Shown piece after piece: positions 35,801-46,826 of a stretch of DNA of 64,000 nt. This DNA comes from Tetranychus cinnabarinus. Lineage: Eukaryota > Arthropoda > Arachnida > Trombidiformes > Tetranychidae. The stretch lies in assembly GCA_022266195.1 (NCBI GenBank), contig WHVY01000003.1, positions 5,022,001 to 5,086,000 of the forward strand, in the 5' to 3' direction. Under the pieces are notes generated by a model, which made no database searches, was not told the DNA's origin, and was given only the letters and a program-made list of their open reading frames with translations. Each line of letters begins with the position of its first letter. The first letter of the stretch is position 1. A program made the translations under genes and the position numbers.

Positions 35801-36489
35801 GTATCCGCAATGTTGTCATTGGTAAAACCAAATTCAATCTGGAAGACAGTGAAGCTTCAACTGGCCACAAATTCATCAACACCCCGACTTGCTCAGACAA
35901 ACTTGAAAGAGGAACCTTTTTCACTGGTCAAAATAGTTATCTTTCTTGTTATGATAGATTCAAGGTTGGAAGCAATGTTGTCATAAGTTTCATGGTAAAA
36001 CCAAGGAATGTTAGCTCACTTCTCTTAGCTTCATTCGGCCAGCCCGATGAAAAGAACCGCATAACTGATTATCTAATTGCTAAACTAGTCGATGGAGTAA
36101 TAATAGTAACTGTTGATAATGGTGAAGGGGCTAAAGACTCTGAGATTAAAATGCGAGGCGATTACGCGTCCATCTGTAATGGTGATTGGCATACAATTAA
36201 AATCACTAAACTACAAAATGCTCATTTTGTTACCGTCGATGATGAAAGTAATGTTGCTGTTTTTACTCCGGGTGGTGTCAATGTAGCCGATACTTTGACT
36301 CCACTCTACTTGGGTGATGTTCCAGACAATTACCGACGTATCTTCCCTGACCTGCCGCCACCTTATATTGGATGTATCAAGGATATTGAAATTTCAAGAC
36401 CGATGAGCCAAGCAAACAGTCTTCGGACTGATACATTTGTAGATTGTGAAAACTCAGGAGCTACGGTGGAACTTTGTCCGACAATTTAA
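20849..36489 (+). CDS. LanA: Laminin subunit alpha (LanA / alpha-3/5 type)
   Basis: Five exons (20849-21244, 23550-23786, 24098-24259, 24334-29506, 31436-36489) join exactly in frame to 3,673 residues, like fly LanA. Order: signal peptide (FGCLVLICAFIQL), LN domain (about 30-280; ETCGEKVGKEFYCKI, WWQSPPLSRG, NSPRPGVWVLERS), a long run of Cys-rich EGF-like LE repeats, an alpha-5-type globular region after PQKAHYFYTTYQYLYELEDG (about 823-1350), more LE repeats, a laminin IV domain (about 1560-1770), LE repeats to about 2112, a heptad coiled-coil region for beta/gamma trimer assembly (about 2115-2685), and five LG domains (about 2685-3670) with a Thr/Pro linker (TDAPTTTTALTPITPETP) between LG3 and LG4. 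It is a secreted basement-membrane component whose LG domains bind integrin and dystroglycan receptors. Two exons exceed 5 kb. AATAAA lies at 36887. An in-frame ATG at residue 7 is an alternative start. Confidence 0.96.
21245..23549. other. Laminin intron 1
   Basis: This 2.3-kb intron has a GTAAGT donor and a TTACAG acceptor. Almost all of it is accounted for by the two copies of the local tandem duplication, including the antisense EF-Tu remnant. A second start-site region for laminin was probably lost from the duplicated copy. Confidence 0.7.
21846..22345 (-). pseudogene. Fragmented duplicate of the mitochondrial EF-Tu gene
   Basis: Three pieces of the neighbouring EF-Tu survive in order on the minus strand. 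One is from exon 1 (KPIDQIDKSPDEKARG, about 22258-22340). One is from exon 2 (HLAIARHHGVEHFVGFINEF, about 22000-22125). One is from exon 3 (LSQVKLSRFFVLSEG through LGKINRLLD, about 21870-21995). The P-loop, all of domain 2 and most of domain 3 are deleted. The pieces of exons 2 and 3 are fused directly (ATREMLNVNGQNDLSQ), so a deletion spans the intron. The weak GTTTGA donor context is kept. It cannot encode a working GTPase. It lies antisense in laminin intron 1. Confidence 0.9.
29507..31435. other. Laminin intron 4
   Basis: This 1.9-kb intron separates two giant LE-repeat exons, with a GTAAGT donor and a TTTTTAG acceptor. Nearly all of it is a foldback element; no open frame of interest is present. 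Confidence 0.75.
29655..31340. mobile_element. Foldback (long inverted repeat) element, copy 1
   Basis: Two inverted arms flank a spacer. The left arm is about 29655-30320 and the right arm about 30535-30950, extended to about 31340 by a linker and a partial second module. The left arm contains AACTTCGATCGCCTTTTGTA and the right arm its complement near 30880. The spacer (about 30320-30535) is nearly identical to the spacer of copy 2 but in opposite orientation. No transposase frame is seen, so it is non-autonomous. It resembles foldback elements in architecture; assignment to a known superfamily is not possible here. Exact ends and target duplications are not resolved. Confidence 0.8.
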
Positions 36490-39400
36490 TCACCTTAATT
36501 TTCTAATTAAACACAATTTTCATAAATCCATTGTAAATTTAAATCCATAAATAACTTCACCTTTGCATTTGCAGTAAACTACTTAATCTGTTTTAAACTC
36601 AATACCAATGTGCACTTTTGTTGAGTTGACAATTGCCGACCAAGGATAAAAGAGTCATTTTTATGCAAAGTTTGCTTCTGTTAATCAACTTGATCAATTG
36701 AAACTTTTTAATCAACATTCTAAACCAAAAGAATTGAATTTAAAACAAAAGGTTGACAAATGTATTGAGTATTTTACTGTATAAATTGTAATTCTAGAAA
36801 ACTTTTATTGTTATTATATATTGCCAACACAATTAATGCATCTGCGCTTCCAAAATGAATTCATTTTAAACTCATAATCAGTCTTGAATAAAATTTAAAA
36901 TTGAGATTTGAAAGCTTTGGTAAACATCCAATTTCGTTGATTTGCACTTCATTTTGGTTGTTAGCAAAATTAACACATTTATGCACAAGTTGACACAAAT
37001 GGAGCGAAAATGGGTAAAAATTAATTTCTTTCGGATTTAGACTCTGTTAGTATGAAAGGTCATAAATATGAGTCCCTTTTCGTGATTTAAATATTTCTCT
37101 GGTGAACAGTTTTTGAGAAAATTGAGTTCGAAGTTGAAACTTTAAAAGCTTTTTGTACAATTATGGAAGCAGACTTTTTAGTGAAACATATTTACCTGAT
37201 GTATCTTTTGATGTCAACCAAGAAATATATTTATTTTGAGAAATAAAAGTTTTCTGTTTTCTGTAAAACAGATTAGTTCGATTTTAAGTTGAACCGACCG
37301 CATTCTGTGACCATGAGAGTTAGAGGCCTGAAATTTTGTATTTGTCGATATAATTTATTGGTACACATCATATTAGATTAAATATTTTTATAAATTTAAT
37401 AACGGTTCTCTTGATTTTGGCCATTAGCATTGAAACTTCGAGCCTGAATATTTCGAGAATGGCATCACTTACGATCACTTTTCTTTTACCAAGATAATTC
37501 TTTACTAATTAGCAATTCAAATCAATTGAATAACTTTCTATTTTGCATTTGGGTCGTGATTTTTGGGTTTTAAATGATCGAGAAATTACTTATTCAACAA
37601 AACAAACTCATCTTAACTCATATTTTTATAAATAAACACTTTTCTGGTTAAGCTTGCAAATGAAATGCAAAAGTTACTGTCAAAGGCTCGAACATTTTGA
37701 TTAAGAACTGAGACTCACATTGGGTTTGTAGGGAAATAAAAACTGAGTCCATTGTTGCTATTAAATGATTCATCCGATGGACAGTTTTCTAGAAAATCGA
37801 GGTCAAAGTTTAAACTTCGATCGCCTTTTGTTTTACTATCGAAGTAGATTTTTGCATGAAACTTATTCTGCTAATGTATCTTTTGATGGCTAGCCATAAA
37901 ATGATCTTATTTAGTGAGATAACATTTTCTAGTTTTGTAAAACAGATCAAGTTCGATTTTTAGTTAAACCAACTTTTTTCTATGATCTTTAAAGTTAGAG
38001 ATCTGAAACTTATTATGTGGGTATAAATATTGTTGGTACACATCATGGATTGAATACTTTTCTCAATTTATCGAAAGTTATCTTAATTTTGACCATTAAC
38101 CTAAAATCTTTTAGTCTTAATATTTCGAGAAGGGCATCACCTACAATCGTCATTTTTTCACTAACATTAGATTTTGATATGGGCTATATCAGTATATGAC
38201 TTAATACCGAATAAAAATTGAGGTAATTCATTTAAGAATCAATATCATTCTAACGCATAAGATTTTTGTTTGGTAACCATTCAACTTTATAAATCAAGTT
38301 TCAAATCTTACAACATAAGAAATACAATGCTTAAACTTTTTTCTTTTAGGATGTTGAATGATTTAATACTTTGAAGATTACAGTCCATTACAAAATCTAA
38401 TGTTTGGTCAAGAAATGCCGATTGTAGGTGATGCCATTCTCTTAGTATCGAGGCTCAAAGTTTTTAGTTCAATGGCAAAAATTAAGAGAACTATTGATAA
38501 ATTGAAAAATGTATTCGGTCATTGATGTGCACCATAAATATTTGCACAAGCACAGTAAGTTTCAGATGTCTAAATTTATCGGTCACAGAAAAAAGTCGGT
38601 TTAACTAAAAATCGAACTTGATCTATTTTACAAAAACAGGAAATGTTATCTCTCTAAATAAGATCATTTTATGGTTAGACATCAAAAGATACATTAGCAG
38701 AATAAGTTTCATACAAAAATCCGCTCCCATAGCAGTAGAAAAGGCGATCGAAGTTTCAGTTTTGACTTCGATTTCCTAGGAAACTGTCCATCAAATGAAT
38801 TACTTAATACTATTAATGGACTTAGTTTGCTTGTCCCTACAAACCCACCGAGTCTAGACGCTTTGCTCAAATGTTCAAGTCTTTTGCAGTACTTTTTTAA
38901 TATAATTTGCAAGTTTAACCAGAAAAGAGGTTTATTTACCAAGATATGAGTTTTTTATGTTGAATAAGTTGTTTCTCGATCATTTACAACCTAAAAATCA
39001 TGAATCGAATACGCTAATGGAGAGTTATCAAACTGAATTTCATTATTTATTAGCAAAAAATTAAATTGGTGAAAGAAAGATGACTGTAGGTGCCACTATT
39101 CTCGAAATATCGAGGCTCGAAGTTTCAATGCTAATGGCCAAAATCAAGAGAACTGTTATTAAAATGATAAAAGTATCTGATCCATGATATTAACCAACAA
39201 TTTTTTAGTGACAAATAATAAGTTTCAGCTCTCTAATTGTTATGGTCACAGAATGCGATCGGTTTAACTAAAAATCGAACTAATCTACTTTACAGAATCA
39301 CATAATTTTATTTCATGTAATAAAGTACATTTTCTGGTTGACCCTCAAAATTTACATAAGGTAAATGAGTTTCATGAAAAAATCTATCTTCCATAACTGT

Positions 39401-40716
39401 AAAAGATGCGATCGAAGTTTGCACTTTGACCTCGATTTCCTCGAAAACTATTTATCAGAGAAATTTTTAAATCGCCCAAACGGACACAGCTTTTATGTCG
39501 CTACAAACCCAAAGCGTAATAATTTCAAAGAAATCAATTTTTACCCGTTTCTGACCATTCGTTTCAATTTGTTCATAACAAATGTTACAATTGTGTGCTA
39601 TTGTGTCTTTTCAGTAACAAACTGGTTAATATTATATTGTAAATGTCTAGCAAAGTGGTCCATTTTTGTCATAACCTATTCTATAGCCCATAATAAATCT
39701 AATGATTAGCCAAGGATTATGATTGTAAAGGACCAAAGTTTTAGCTCTAATCGTAAAGAAACTTATTGATGAATCGGAAAAAGTGTTTGACTCGCCATGT
39801 TCACTCATTAGTTTTATCGGTCTAAAATGTATTTCAGCTCTCTAGCTCTTACGGCCACATAAGCCGGTCCATTGAACTTAAGATCAAAGTGATCGATTGC
39901 AGTTTTAAATTTGGGTTTAATTTTTCAAACCCACAGAATCATATCATAATGTAATTTGGAAGAAATTAATTTTCACGTGTTACTGTCGATTTTTGCATAA
40001 ATATATTGTGTCTTTTAGGAACAACCCTTCATTTTTAGTTGAACACTTTACTTGCACACCATCTACTTATGCATTCAGGTCTGGTTGGAATCAGTCAGAT
40101 CAATTTTCCATATATTTCATGATAAGTATAACAAGCAAATGCTACATTGTTTCTTGCGTTTTAGGTTATGCTATTATAACTTTCGATCTGTTTGGTTTGT
40201 CTATCTATCAATTTAGATTCACACTAACTAGAGGTTAATACTTGAAAGTTTAAAATATGTAATAACAATACGATCTTTAATATGTACGCGAAAGAGAAGC
40301 GGACGAAATCCCTTATCACATTTTCAGTAGTAAAATATCGCAACATTATTTGGGTTTAAAGTCATAAATTGTTTAGTAAAGTTTATTTCATTTTAAAGTA
40401 AAATGCAAGGAAACAAAGAGATTCATTTTTTTAATTGATTTCATTTATTTAAAGGCTAATGGCTGTTTCCGATGCTAATTTTTTGGGGATCTGTCAAATT
40501 GACAAAGTTTGACTATAAGCCTTGCTTTTCGAGGCTCTTCAATCAGTGTTGTTAAAATCAATTAAGTACAAGAAAAATGACAATCAAAAACGAAGCCTTC
40601 TAACGTCCATTTTTGTTTTCACCTTTCTTTAATGGCTAGAGTTATAATAGGCGCTAAGAAATGTTTGAGTCTCTTCTGTCTTCTGGTAAAAATGGATTGA
40701 GAAGATTGAACGTCTC
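36490..40716. other. Intergenic region between laminin and taxilin, mostly foldback element
   Basis: The first roughly 400 bases are the laminin 3' UTR, ending near the AATAAA at 36887. About 36960-39920 is the second foldback element. The remaining 0.8 kb before the taxilin stop shows no gene. Short open frames inside the element are by-products of its repeats. Confidence 0.65.
36960..39920. mobile_element. Foldback (long inverted repeat) element, copy 2, modular arms
   Basis: The order is terminal segment, module 1 (about 37090-37470), linker (37480-37740), module 2 (37750-38160), spacer (38170-38400), then the same parts inverted: module 2 (38400-38800), linker (38810-39060), module 1 (39080-39460), terminal segment (39470-39720). 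A weaker module-like remnant runs to about 39910. The modules are diverged copies of each other, recognised by AATCGAGGTCAAAGTT, GATGTATCTTTTGATG, AGTTAGAGATCTGAAACTT and CGAGAATGGCATCAC. The terminal segment matches the left end of copy 1. No protein is encoded. Confidence 0.85.
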
Positions 40717-43036
40717 TCATGATTGAGAAGACTCTGATTCACTGATGATTGTAGATTCATTATCACAAATTGGTGATTGATTGACATTTTCAATGTTATC
40801 CAGAGGCTTATCACTGATTTCTGTTGATTCAATTTTTTCCGAGCGTTTCTTGTTCTCTGATTTCTCCGTGGATTGAAATTTTGCAAGGCGTTCTGATAAT
40901 TGATTCCGCTCTGCCTGCAAAGCTCTGCACAAGTTTTCCAGCTTTTGTATCTTTTGATTCGAGGTTTTCCGCTAATTAAAAAGACGAGAATAAATTGAAA
41001 TAACATTAGACTATGAATTTAAATTGAATAAAAAAATATTTTACCGCTTCATTTGCTATTGCCAATGCTTTGTCAGATTCTTCACATTTCTTTTTCCATC
41101 GTATTGTTTCCCTCTCTAAGTCTTTGATTTGTTTGGACATTTTTTCCATGTCTTTTTTGAATCCATTGAACATTTCATTACTTTTTGCTAATATTGCTTG
41201 AAATTCATCATATTTTGAGATATAAAGAGAGAGTTGAGCCTTGAGATGATTTTCATTGGTCACTGATTCGCTGTGTTTTTTATGCAGATCGGAAACCATA
41301 TTCAAAATTTGCTGTTTCTCTTCAATAAATTTCTCTCTCTCATGATCAGATGTTAAATTGGCTTCAGCTAATTTAGTCTTGGTCAGTTGAATTTCTAAAT
41401 CCTTTGAAGCTAAAATTTTTTCGATCTCTTTCTCCCATTTATCATAATGTTCCAAATAGATCCGTAACTTTTTCTCGTATTGCATATTTTCTTCTCTCAA
41501 TGTATTATTTCGCTGGTGACTTTCTTGAACAAGAATCATTATTTCACTTAAAGTTGCTTGAAACTTGGCAGCCATGGTACGATGTTTATCCTCATCTTCT
41601 TTAACTCGCAGTAAACTCTCTTCTTTTATTGCCTTGTTATGCTTTTGCAGTTCTCGACATAAACTTTCAAGTCTGCTTTTGGCCAAAATCAAGCGATTAT
41701 TCTCTGATTGAAGTTGTTCCTTCTCTTTATTCAGTCTAGCACAGGTTTTCACATGTTGTTTCATACCTGAAAATAAAAAATAAACTGTCAAAAGATAGCT
41801 CATTAATAGAAAAAATATTGCTTACCCTTATCTAGAACTCGATTCTCTTGTATCAGATCGATGTACATTTTACAGAGCAGCTTGAGTTGGTTCTGTTCGC
41901 TATTTTCACCGTTGAGATTTTTCAAAATATGGTCGATAGTGCTCTTCTCTCTGTGGGCAGACTTCTTATTTAAGGTAGTTTTAGGCTTCCTTTCAGGTGA
42001 CAGGCTTTCTGAATCTAGAATCGAAAGAAAGGGGAGAAAAATCAAATCACACACGAGTTAGCTTTCGAAAGAATATATTTGCCGAGATTTTGAAATTACC
42101 TTTAGTTTCTTTATTCGTTGGGTTATCAGCAGTAACATTATTTTTATCAGGTTCTGGTTTTGACTCAGGTTGAATAGGACCGATCTTAGGCTCGGGTTCA
42201 CTTTTACCAGACTTTTTATTGGATTCTTTTTTACTCTTTGATGTTTTCTTATCAGACAGTTGGGACTGAGGCATCACTTGAGTTAATGGCTGTGGTTGAT
42301 TCTGAGGTTGAGAATCATTCTTTGGGCATACTGGTGGCGATTGCCGAAGAGATGTTTTGGTTTGGTCATCACTATTTTGCACAGCAACCTGATCAGTACC
42401 AGTTGCAGCAGCTTGACTAGTTGATCCATTGGTAGCGTTGTGTCCATCCTTAATGATTCCGGACGATTTTAGCGTAGCCTCTAACATGTCAATTTTTTCT
42501 TTAAGCTCTTCATCTATTGGCCTATCCACACCATCAACAGATTTAGCATTTACACTCTTAGAATCCAGGAAATGGTTTATTGAATTCTTTAACTCATGAG
42601 CTGCTTTTTTGTATTGTCCGAGGGTCTCATTGAGAGACTTGTCATCAAGGAAATTTTTCTTACATTCATCCTCCAATTTAGAAAGAATCTATACAAAGAA
42701 GGAAAAAGATAGATTAATATAATTTAGATACCAAAAAGAGTACAAGGAGATATGATGGCAAGTCAAGTCCTAAAATAAAAGCACTGATGCTATAATATTG
42801 TCTAGTCCCAAAAAAATGATAAAGATGGCTATAATCTTAAAATTAAAGTGAAGTCAGTTAATATCATCATTGAGGACACAATTAATGAGCCATTAATCAC
42901 AAGTCAATGGCTAACTAATAGCATGCAAACATGTAACAAAAGTAAAGCAACATTTACTCACCAATTTTTGTGCTTCCAAGTCTGAATGCAAATCTGAAGG
43001 CTTTTTAACAGCAGAATTAACCTGTCCTTCTTCCAT
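40717..43036 (-). CDS. TXLN: Taxilin
   Basis: Five exons (42962-43036, 42100-42688, 41826-42014, 41045-41766, 40717-40971) join to 609 residues. The N-terminal part (to about residue 230) is disordered, with Gln/Pro stretches and a Lys/Ser-rich segment. The conserved taxilin domain follows: LKLLCKMYIDLIQENRVLDKG, then the long coiled coil with ARLNKEKEQLQSENNRLILA, KSRLESLCRELQKHNKAIKE, LREENMQYEKKLRIYLEHYD and KLENLCRALQAERNQL, ending in an acidic Ser-rich tail. Taxilins bind free syntaxins and microtubule or ribosome partners and act in membrane traffic. Arthropods usually carry one taxilin; alpha, beta or gamma assignment is not attempted. The phase-0 exon 4/5 join falls in the coiled coil (ANEA/RKTSNQ). 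Confidence 0.93.
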
Positions 43037-44763
43037 GATAAGTAAATAATTGGTGAATTTAAATAATTAGGCAATAATCATGTGGTTAGTAAAGTATTAT
43101 ATAATTATAATCAAACTGTAAATACAACGTTAAAAATGAATGGATGACAATAACAAATACAATCCATGTGTTTTGTATGTAACATGTACGGTTTCTAAAA
43201 TGCAAAGAGGGAGAAAGAGAGAAAAGTAGAAAGAGGAAAATGCAGAAAGAAAGCAGAGGAAGAAGAGAACGGATTTTGAATGGATGAAGACGAAGGAAAA
43301 AAAGAAAAGGAAGATTAAATTGAAAGTTATTACTTGTGTTAAAACTAAAAAAAGCACATAAAGAAGGTTACTCCAAGAATAGATCAAGAGTAGAGTAAAA
43401 CACAAATGTAAAAGCTAATCTTGCTTACACAATTTTCACTCTCTAGGCATTTAACATACAATATTTTATAATTCAGATTTCTCGATTTTATTGCTCTGAG
43501 AAAGGTTTAAATAATGTTCTCTCTCCATGTAGTGGTAATTCGCTCGTGATTTGCCTAAAATTTTGAAGTATTGATAGTGATGTTTGATGAAGAATCTGAA
43601 ACGGTAGAGTGTCAATCAATGGTAATCTATGGCTAATCATTAACTAATGAGAAATGGAGACGGAAAGTACAAAGCTAAGTTAATGAGAGTGAAAACGCAT
43701 GAAGTAAATTGCGAATGCACTCGAATGAGTAAACTCGGTCGATGGTATCATTTATATTTACTAACAGATTGTTACCGTTTTAACGACTCAAGATTGTAAA
43801 ATTAGCGCTTTTCTATTTATTTTATTGATTTTTGTATTTTCTTCAGTATCACGAGTTAAAAAAGTTATTGTAGACTTGATTTTACTTCAGAAATTTTCAG
43901 TGGATTGTATTCAAATTTAGTCCCTGTTCAAGGGAAACGGCGAGCTTAACTGGTTGACTCACGACCATACAAGTGGCTTATACAAAATAAAGCACTTTCA
44001 AAATTTGCAAAAATGACTGAAAAATTTTGATAGAATTTTTGATTAGGTGAAAAACTCTCATAACCTGCAAAAACAAGACTAGATCATTCATTAAATACAA
44101 TTATAAGCAATAATATTTAGTTAATAACTACAGAGGTACCAGTAATTGCGATCCTCTCGAAATAAAACAAAAGGCTATTTGTTTTTTAATCAGCCAAAGC
44201 AATTGCAATTTAGAAAAATCTAAATGGTTTTGTTCAAGGTGTTCTTATTCTTCAAGAACAGATAAGTATTGGAAATTGAGTTTCTAATTTTTTTAATGTT
44301 ATGTTAAAAACGCCGAGGGATGATGACGATGACTGTTAAATATAAAGGTATACATTTGATGAATTATTGAGTTATGAATCATAACTTATGATCAATCAGG
44401 ATGTAATCTTATGGGTACGAATGTCTTCTATTCTAATCAGATTTTGTCCTGTCCTTTAAACGATTTCCTGTTCTATTTCATTAGGTCATTAGTCAAGGAA
44501 CGATACATCTTAAAGGTCACAGATCAGTTGGAGAAATTTGAGCTTTATTGTTCAATGTCATTTCTATCGAAGATACAAAAGTCTTGAACACTTTATGAAA
44601 GCAAATTCTCAATAAACATTAGATAAAATTTTTGAAATCGACATTTGAAATTTTTGCTAAAAACTATTGCTTTTTATAATAATATTTTTGCAAATTTGCT
44701 ATTTAAATAATACATTTAAATTGTGGATAAAAAATAAATAATATATTTATATATGAATTATTT
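43037..44763. other. Intergenic region upstream of taxilin
   Basis: This 1.7-kb stretch includes a purine-rich tract (about 43200-43320) giving a chance 91-codon minus frame. No gene, strong repeat or inverted repeat was recognised. The taxilin promoter and the SLC25A35 3' UTR lie at its two ends. Confidence 0.5.
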
Positions 44764-45714
44764 TTAGGATGAAATCACAGTTTTGCTATCCTTCGATTCC
44801 CCGTTGATAGAAAAATACAATTTTCTAAATTCACGCCAAAAAAGAAGACTAAGGATCGTATGTGGACCGATTCTAATATAAGAAGCAATTCCTCCTTTGT
44901 AGAAACCAAATGGACCTTCAGTTTGCAGAATTTTTCTAGCACAGTCAAACATTCCTTTATATTTAAGACCTTTCTTCGTTACTGTGTCAACTGGCTGGTT
45001 ATAGAGACGAGTTGAAACAACATCGAAAGGTGTCATCATCGTAACAACAGCTAAACTAGAAAAAATAGCAGCCGCAATTGTATTCGCCAATGATTCACTT
45101 TTCAAAAATGGATAATTGTCAAAGAAAGACCTAAATTTGGAAAAAGTAGTCAATTGTGCGGAGGATCCAACGGTAACTCTAGTCATTGATGCGAGAGATC
45201 CTCTCCAAAGACCAGTGACACCTTGAGTTTTGAAAATCTTGATGAAGGCTTCGCTAAATGAACCATGTTTATGTTGGTGTCCAACAGCAATAGATGAATT
45301 GGCTTGAGCTTGAAGGTGAGTTTTTATCAGATAAAAGGGTGAACCAACAGCTGCCCCGATTGCACCAGAAATAGCACCAGCTAGCACAGTATAACCAAAG
45401 ATCGGTTTACCTTGTTGATTGCGGGTAACTCCAGAGTTGTCAATGCATTGGAAAACGCCAAGACGAACACCATTCATGAAGAATTGGTAATAAATGGCTG
45501 GAACCAATCCTTTTTGTAGTGATAGTAAGCCTTCAGTTTTACCAATCACTCGGAAAGCATGGAACACATTTCTATAATGAACAGTATACTGTCCACGACT
45601 TCGTAACTCTCCTTGTAATTGTATTCGAGTTTTAACAACCTCCAATGGATTTGAGAAGAAACCAGCTCCAGCAGCTGCTAATCCACCAAGAATAAACTCT
45701 ACAGGATCAGCCAT
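44764..45714 (-). CDS. SLC25A35: Mitochondrial carrier, SLC25A35 type
   Basis: A single exon encodes 316 residues, normal for the family. Three roughly 100-residue repeats carry the carrier signature at the first-helix ends: NPLEVVKTRIQLQGE, SPFYLIKTHLQAQA and TPFDVVSTRLYNQP. The segments IAVGHQHKHGS, GLWRGSLASMTRVTVGSSAQL and IRIGPHTILSLLFWREFRKL are those of SLC25A34/35; SLC25A35 seems closer. It should sit in the inner mitochondrial membrane. The substrate of this subfamily is not firmly established, though resemblance to oxaloacetate carriers has been noted. The ATG at 45714 begins MADPVEFILGG directly before helix 1, so there is no cleaved presequence, as usual for carriers. Confidence 0.94.
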   Translation of the reverse strand: MADPVEFILGGLAAAGAGFFSNPLEVVKTRIQLQGELRSRGQYTVHYRNVFHAFRVIGKTEGLLSLQKGLVPAIYYQFFMNGVRLGVFQCIDNSGVTRNQQGKPIFGYTVLAGAISGAIGAAVGSPFYLIKTHLQAQANSSIAVGHQHKHGSFSEAFIKIFKTQGVTGLWRGSLASMTRVTVGSSAQLTTFSKFRSFFDNYPFLKSESLANTIAAAIFSSLAVVTMMTPFDVVSTRLYNQPVDTVTKKGLKYKGMFDCARKILQTEGPFGFYKGGIASYIRIGPHTILSLLFWREFRKLYFSINGESKDSKTVISS

Positions 45715-46826
45715 CAGAAATGATTAAATGAGAGACTAAAACAAATGAAAAAATAAACGCAAAATTTCAAATTGTGATAAACACAAATGAGATATAACTC
45801 GAATATGTTACATGGTTTCAAATATTAAAGTCATTAGAAGTCATTAAGTCGTTAGAAGTCACTAGAGAGTAATCATGATTGAACTTCAATCAACCACCAG
45901 TAAGACATAATCTGTTATCAAGCACATGCGACATTACAGATACACATAAATTACTCTAACAGGTGATTTGAAATACAGATTGAGTTACTCAATCTGAGTC
46001 TCAAATACAGATATGGTGTAATTTAAGAATATCTTATCCGGTTATTTCACCATTCATTCGAATACTGTAATATTCCTTTTAAGATAATAATTTATTAACT
46101 AACTCATTGAGAGTAAATTAATTTCAGGTTTAGAAACCGAACTGTTGTTAGTCAAATGAACCTTTCATTGAATTGAACTATTATCGGATTAATTATTGTT
46201 GAAATATTTCCATTGACTTGAGGTCACAGGGCAACATTAACAATCAAAATTAATCAGATTTTAACTGTTTAACAACCAACGTGCAACAATCTGAAAGTTA
46301 AACTATAAATATATTATAATCATGACGAAAACAATCGCAAAGTTATGAAATTAGATAAGATTCTGGATTAATCATTATGGATTTTATTTGAATATTTATT
46401 GCTACTTTAAAGTTAATGATTATGATCTGTTGAATCATTATCACTTATCTTAAAAAAGGCAATTAGTTTATTCCAATGGAAATGAATTGAATGAAAAATT
46501 TGAAAAGCCCACTAAAAAGAAAAATATTTAGTTGATCGTCCGGAGTCGCCATCTATGTACTTTCACTTTTTTTTAAAAAAATCTGATCCGCTGAAATTTT
46601 GCTGAAGGAGACGGTCGCATTTTTTATGCTCCTGAAACTTTTAATCTTTTTTATATAAAATTGTGATTAAATAGTGAATTAAACTCTAATAATTTGTGTT
46701 TTGTGCATCTAAGTGACAAAATCCCTACTGTAGCTTTTGTGTGGAAAGATAATATCTTTTAAAAAAGTGATATAACCCTGTGGTGCAACACAAATTAATC
46801 ATCGAAGAAGTCGAATTAGCGTAACA
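45715..46826. other. Region between SLC25A35 and the retrotransposon ORFs
   Basis: The first 0.8 kb is AT-rich upstream sequence of SLC25A35 with no recognisable gene. From roughly 46530 it is probably the 5' UTR of the non-LTR element. The 5' boundary could not be fixed because no target duplication was found by eye. Confidence 0.45.

Noticed and set aside
38017..39709. Open frames of 60-114 codons within the foldback element as transposase remnants
   Set aside because: They fall inside inverted and repeated modules, change with strand, and show no catalytic motifs.
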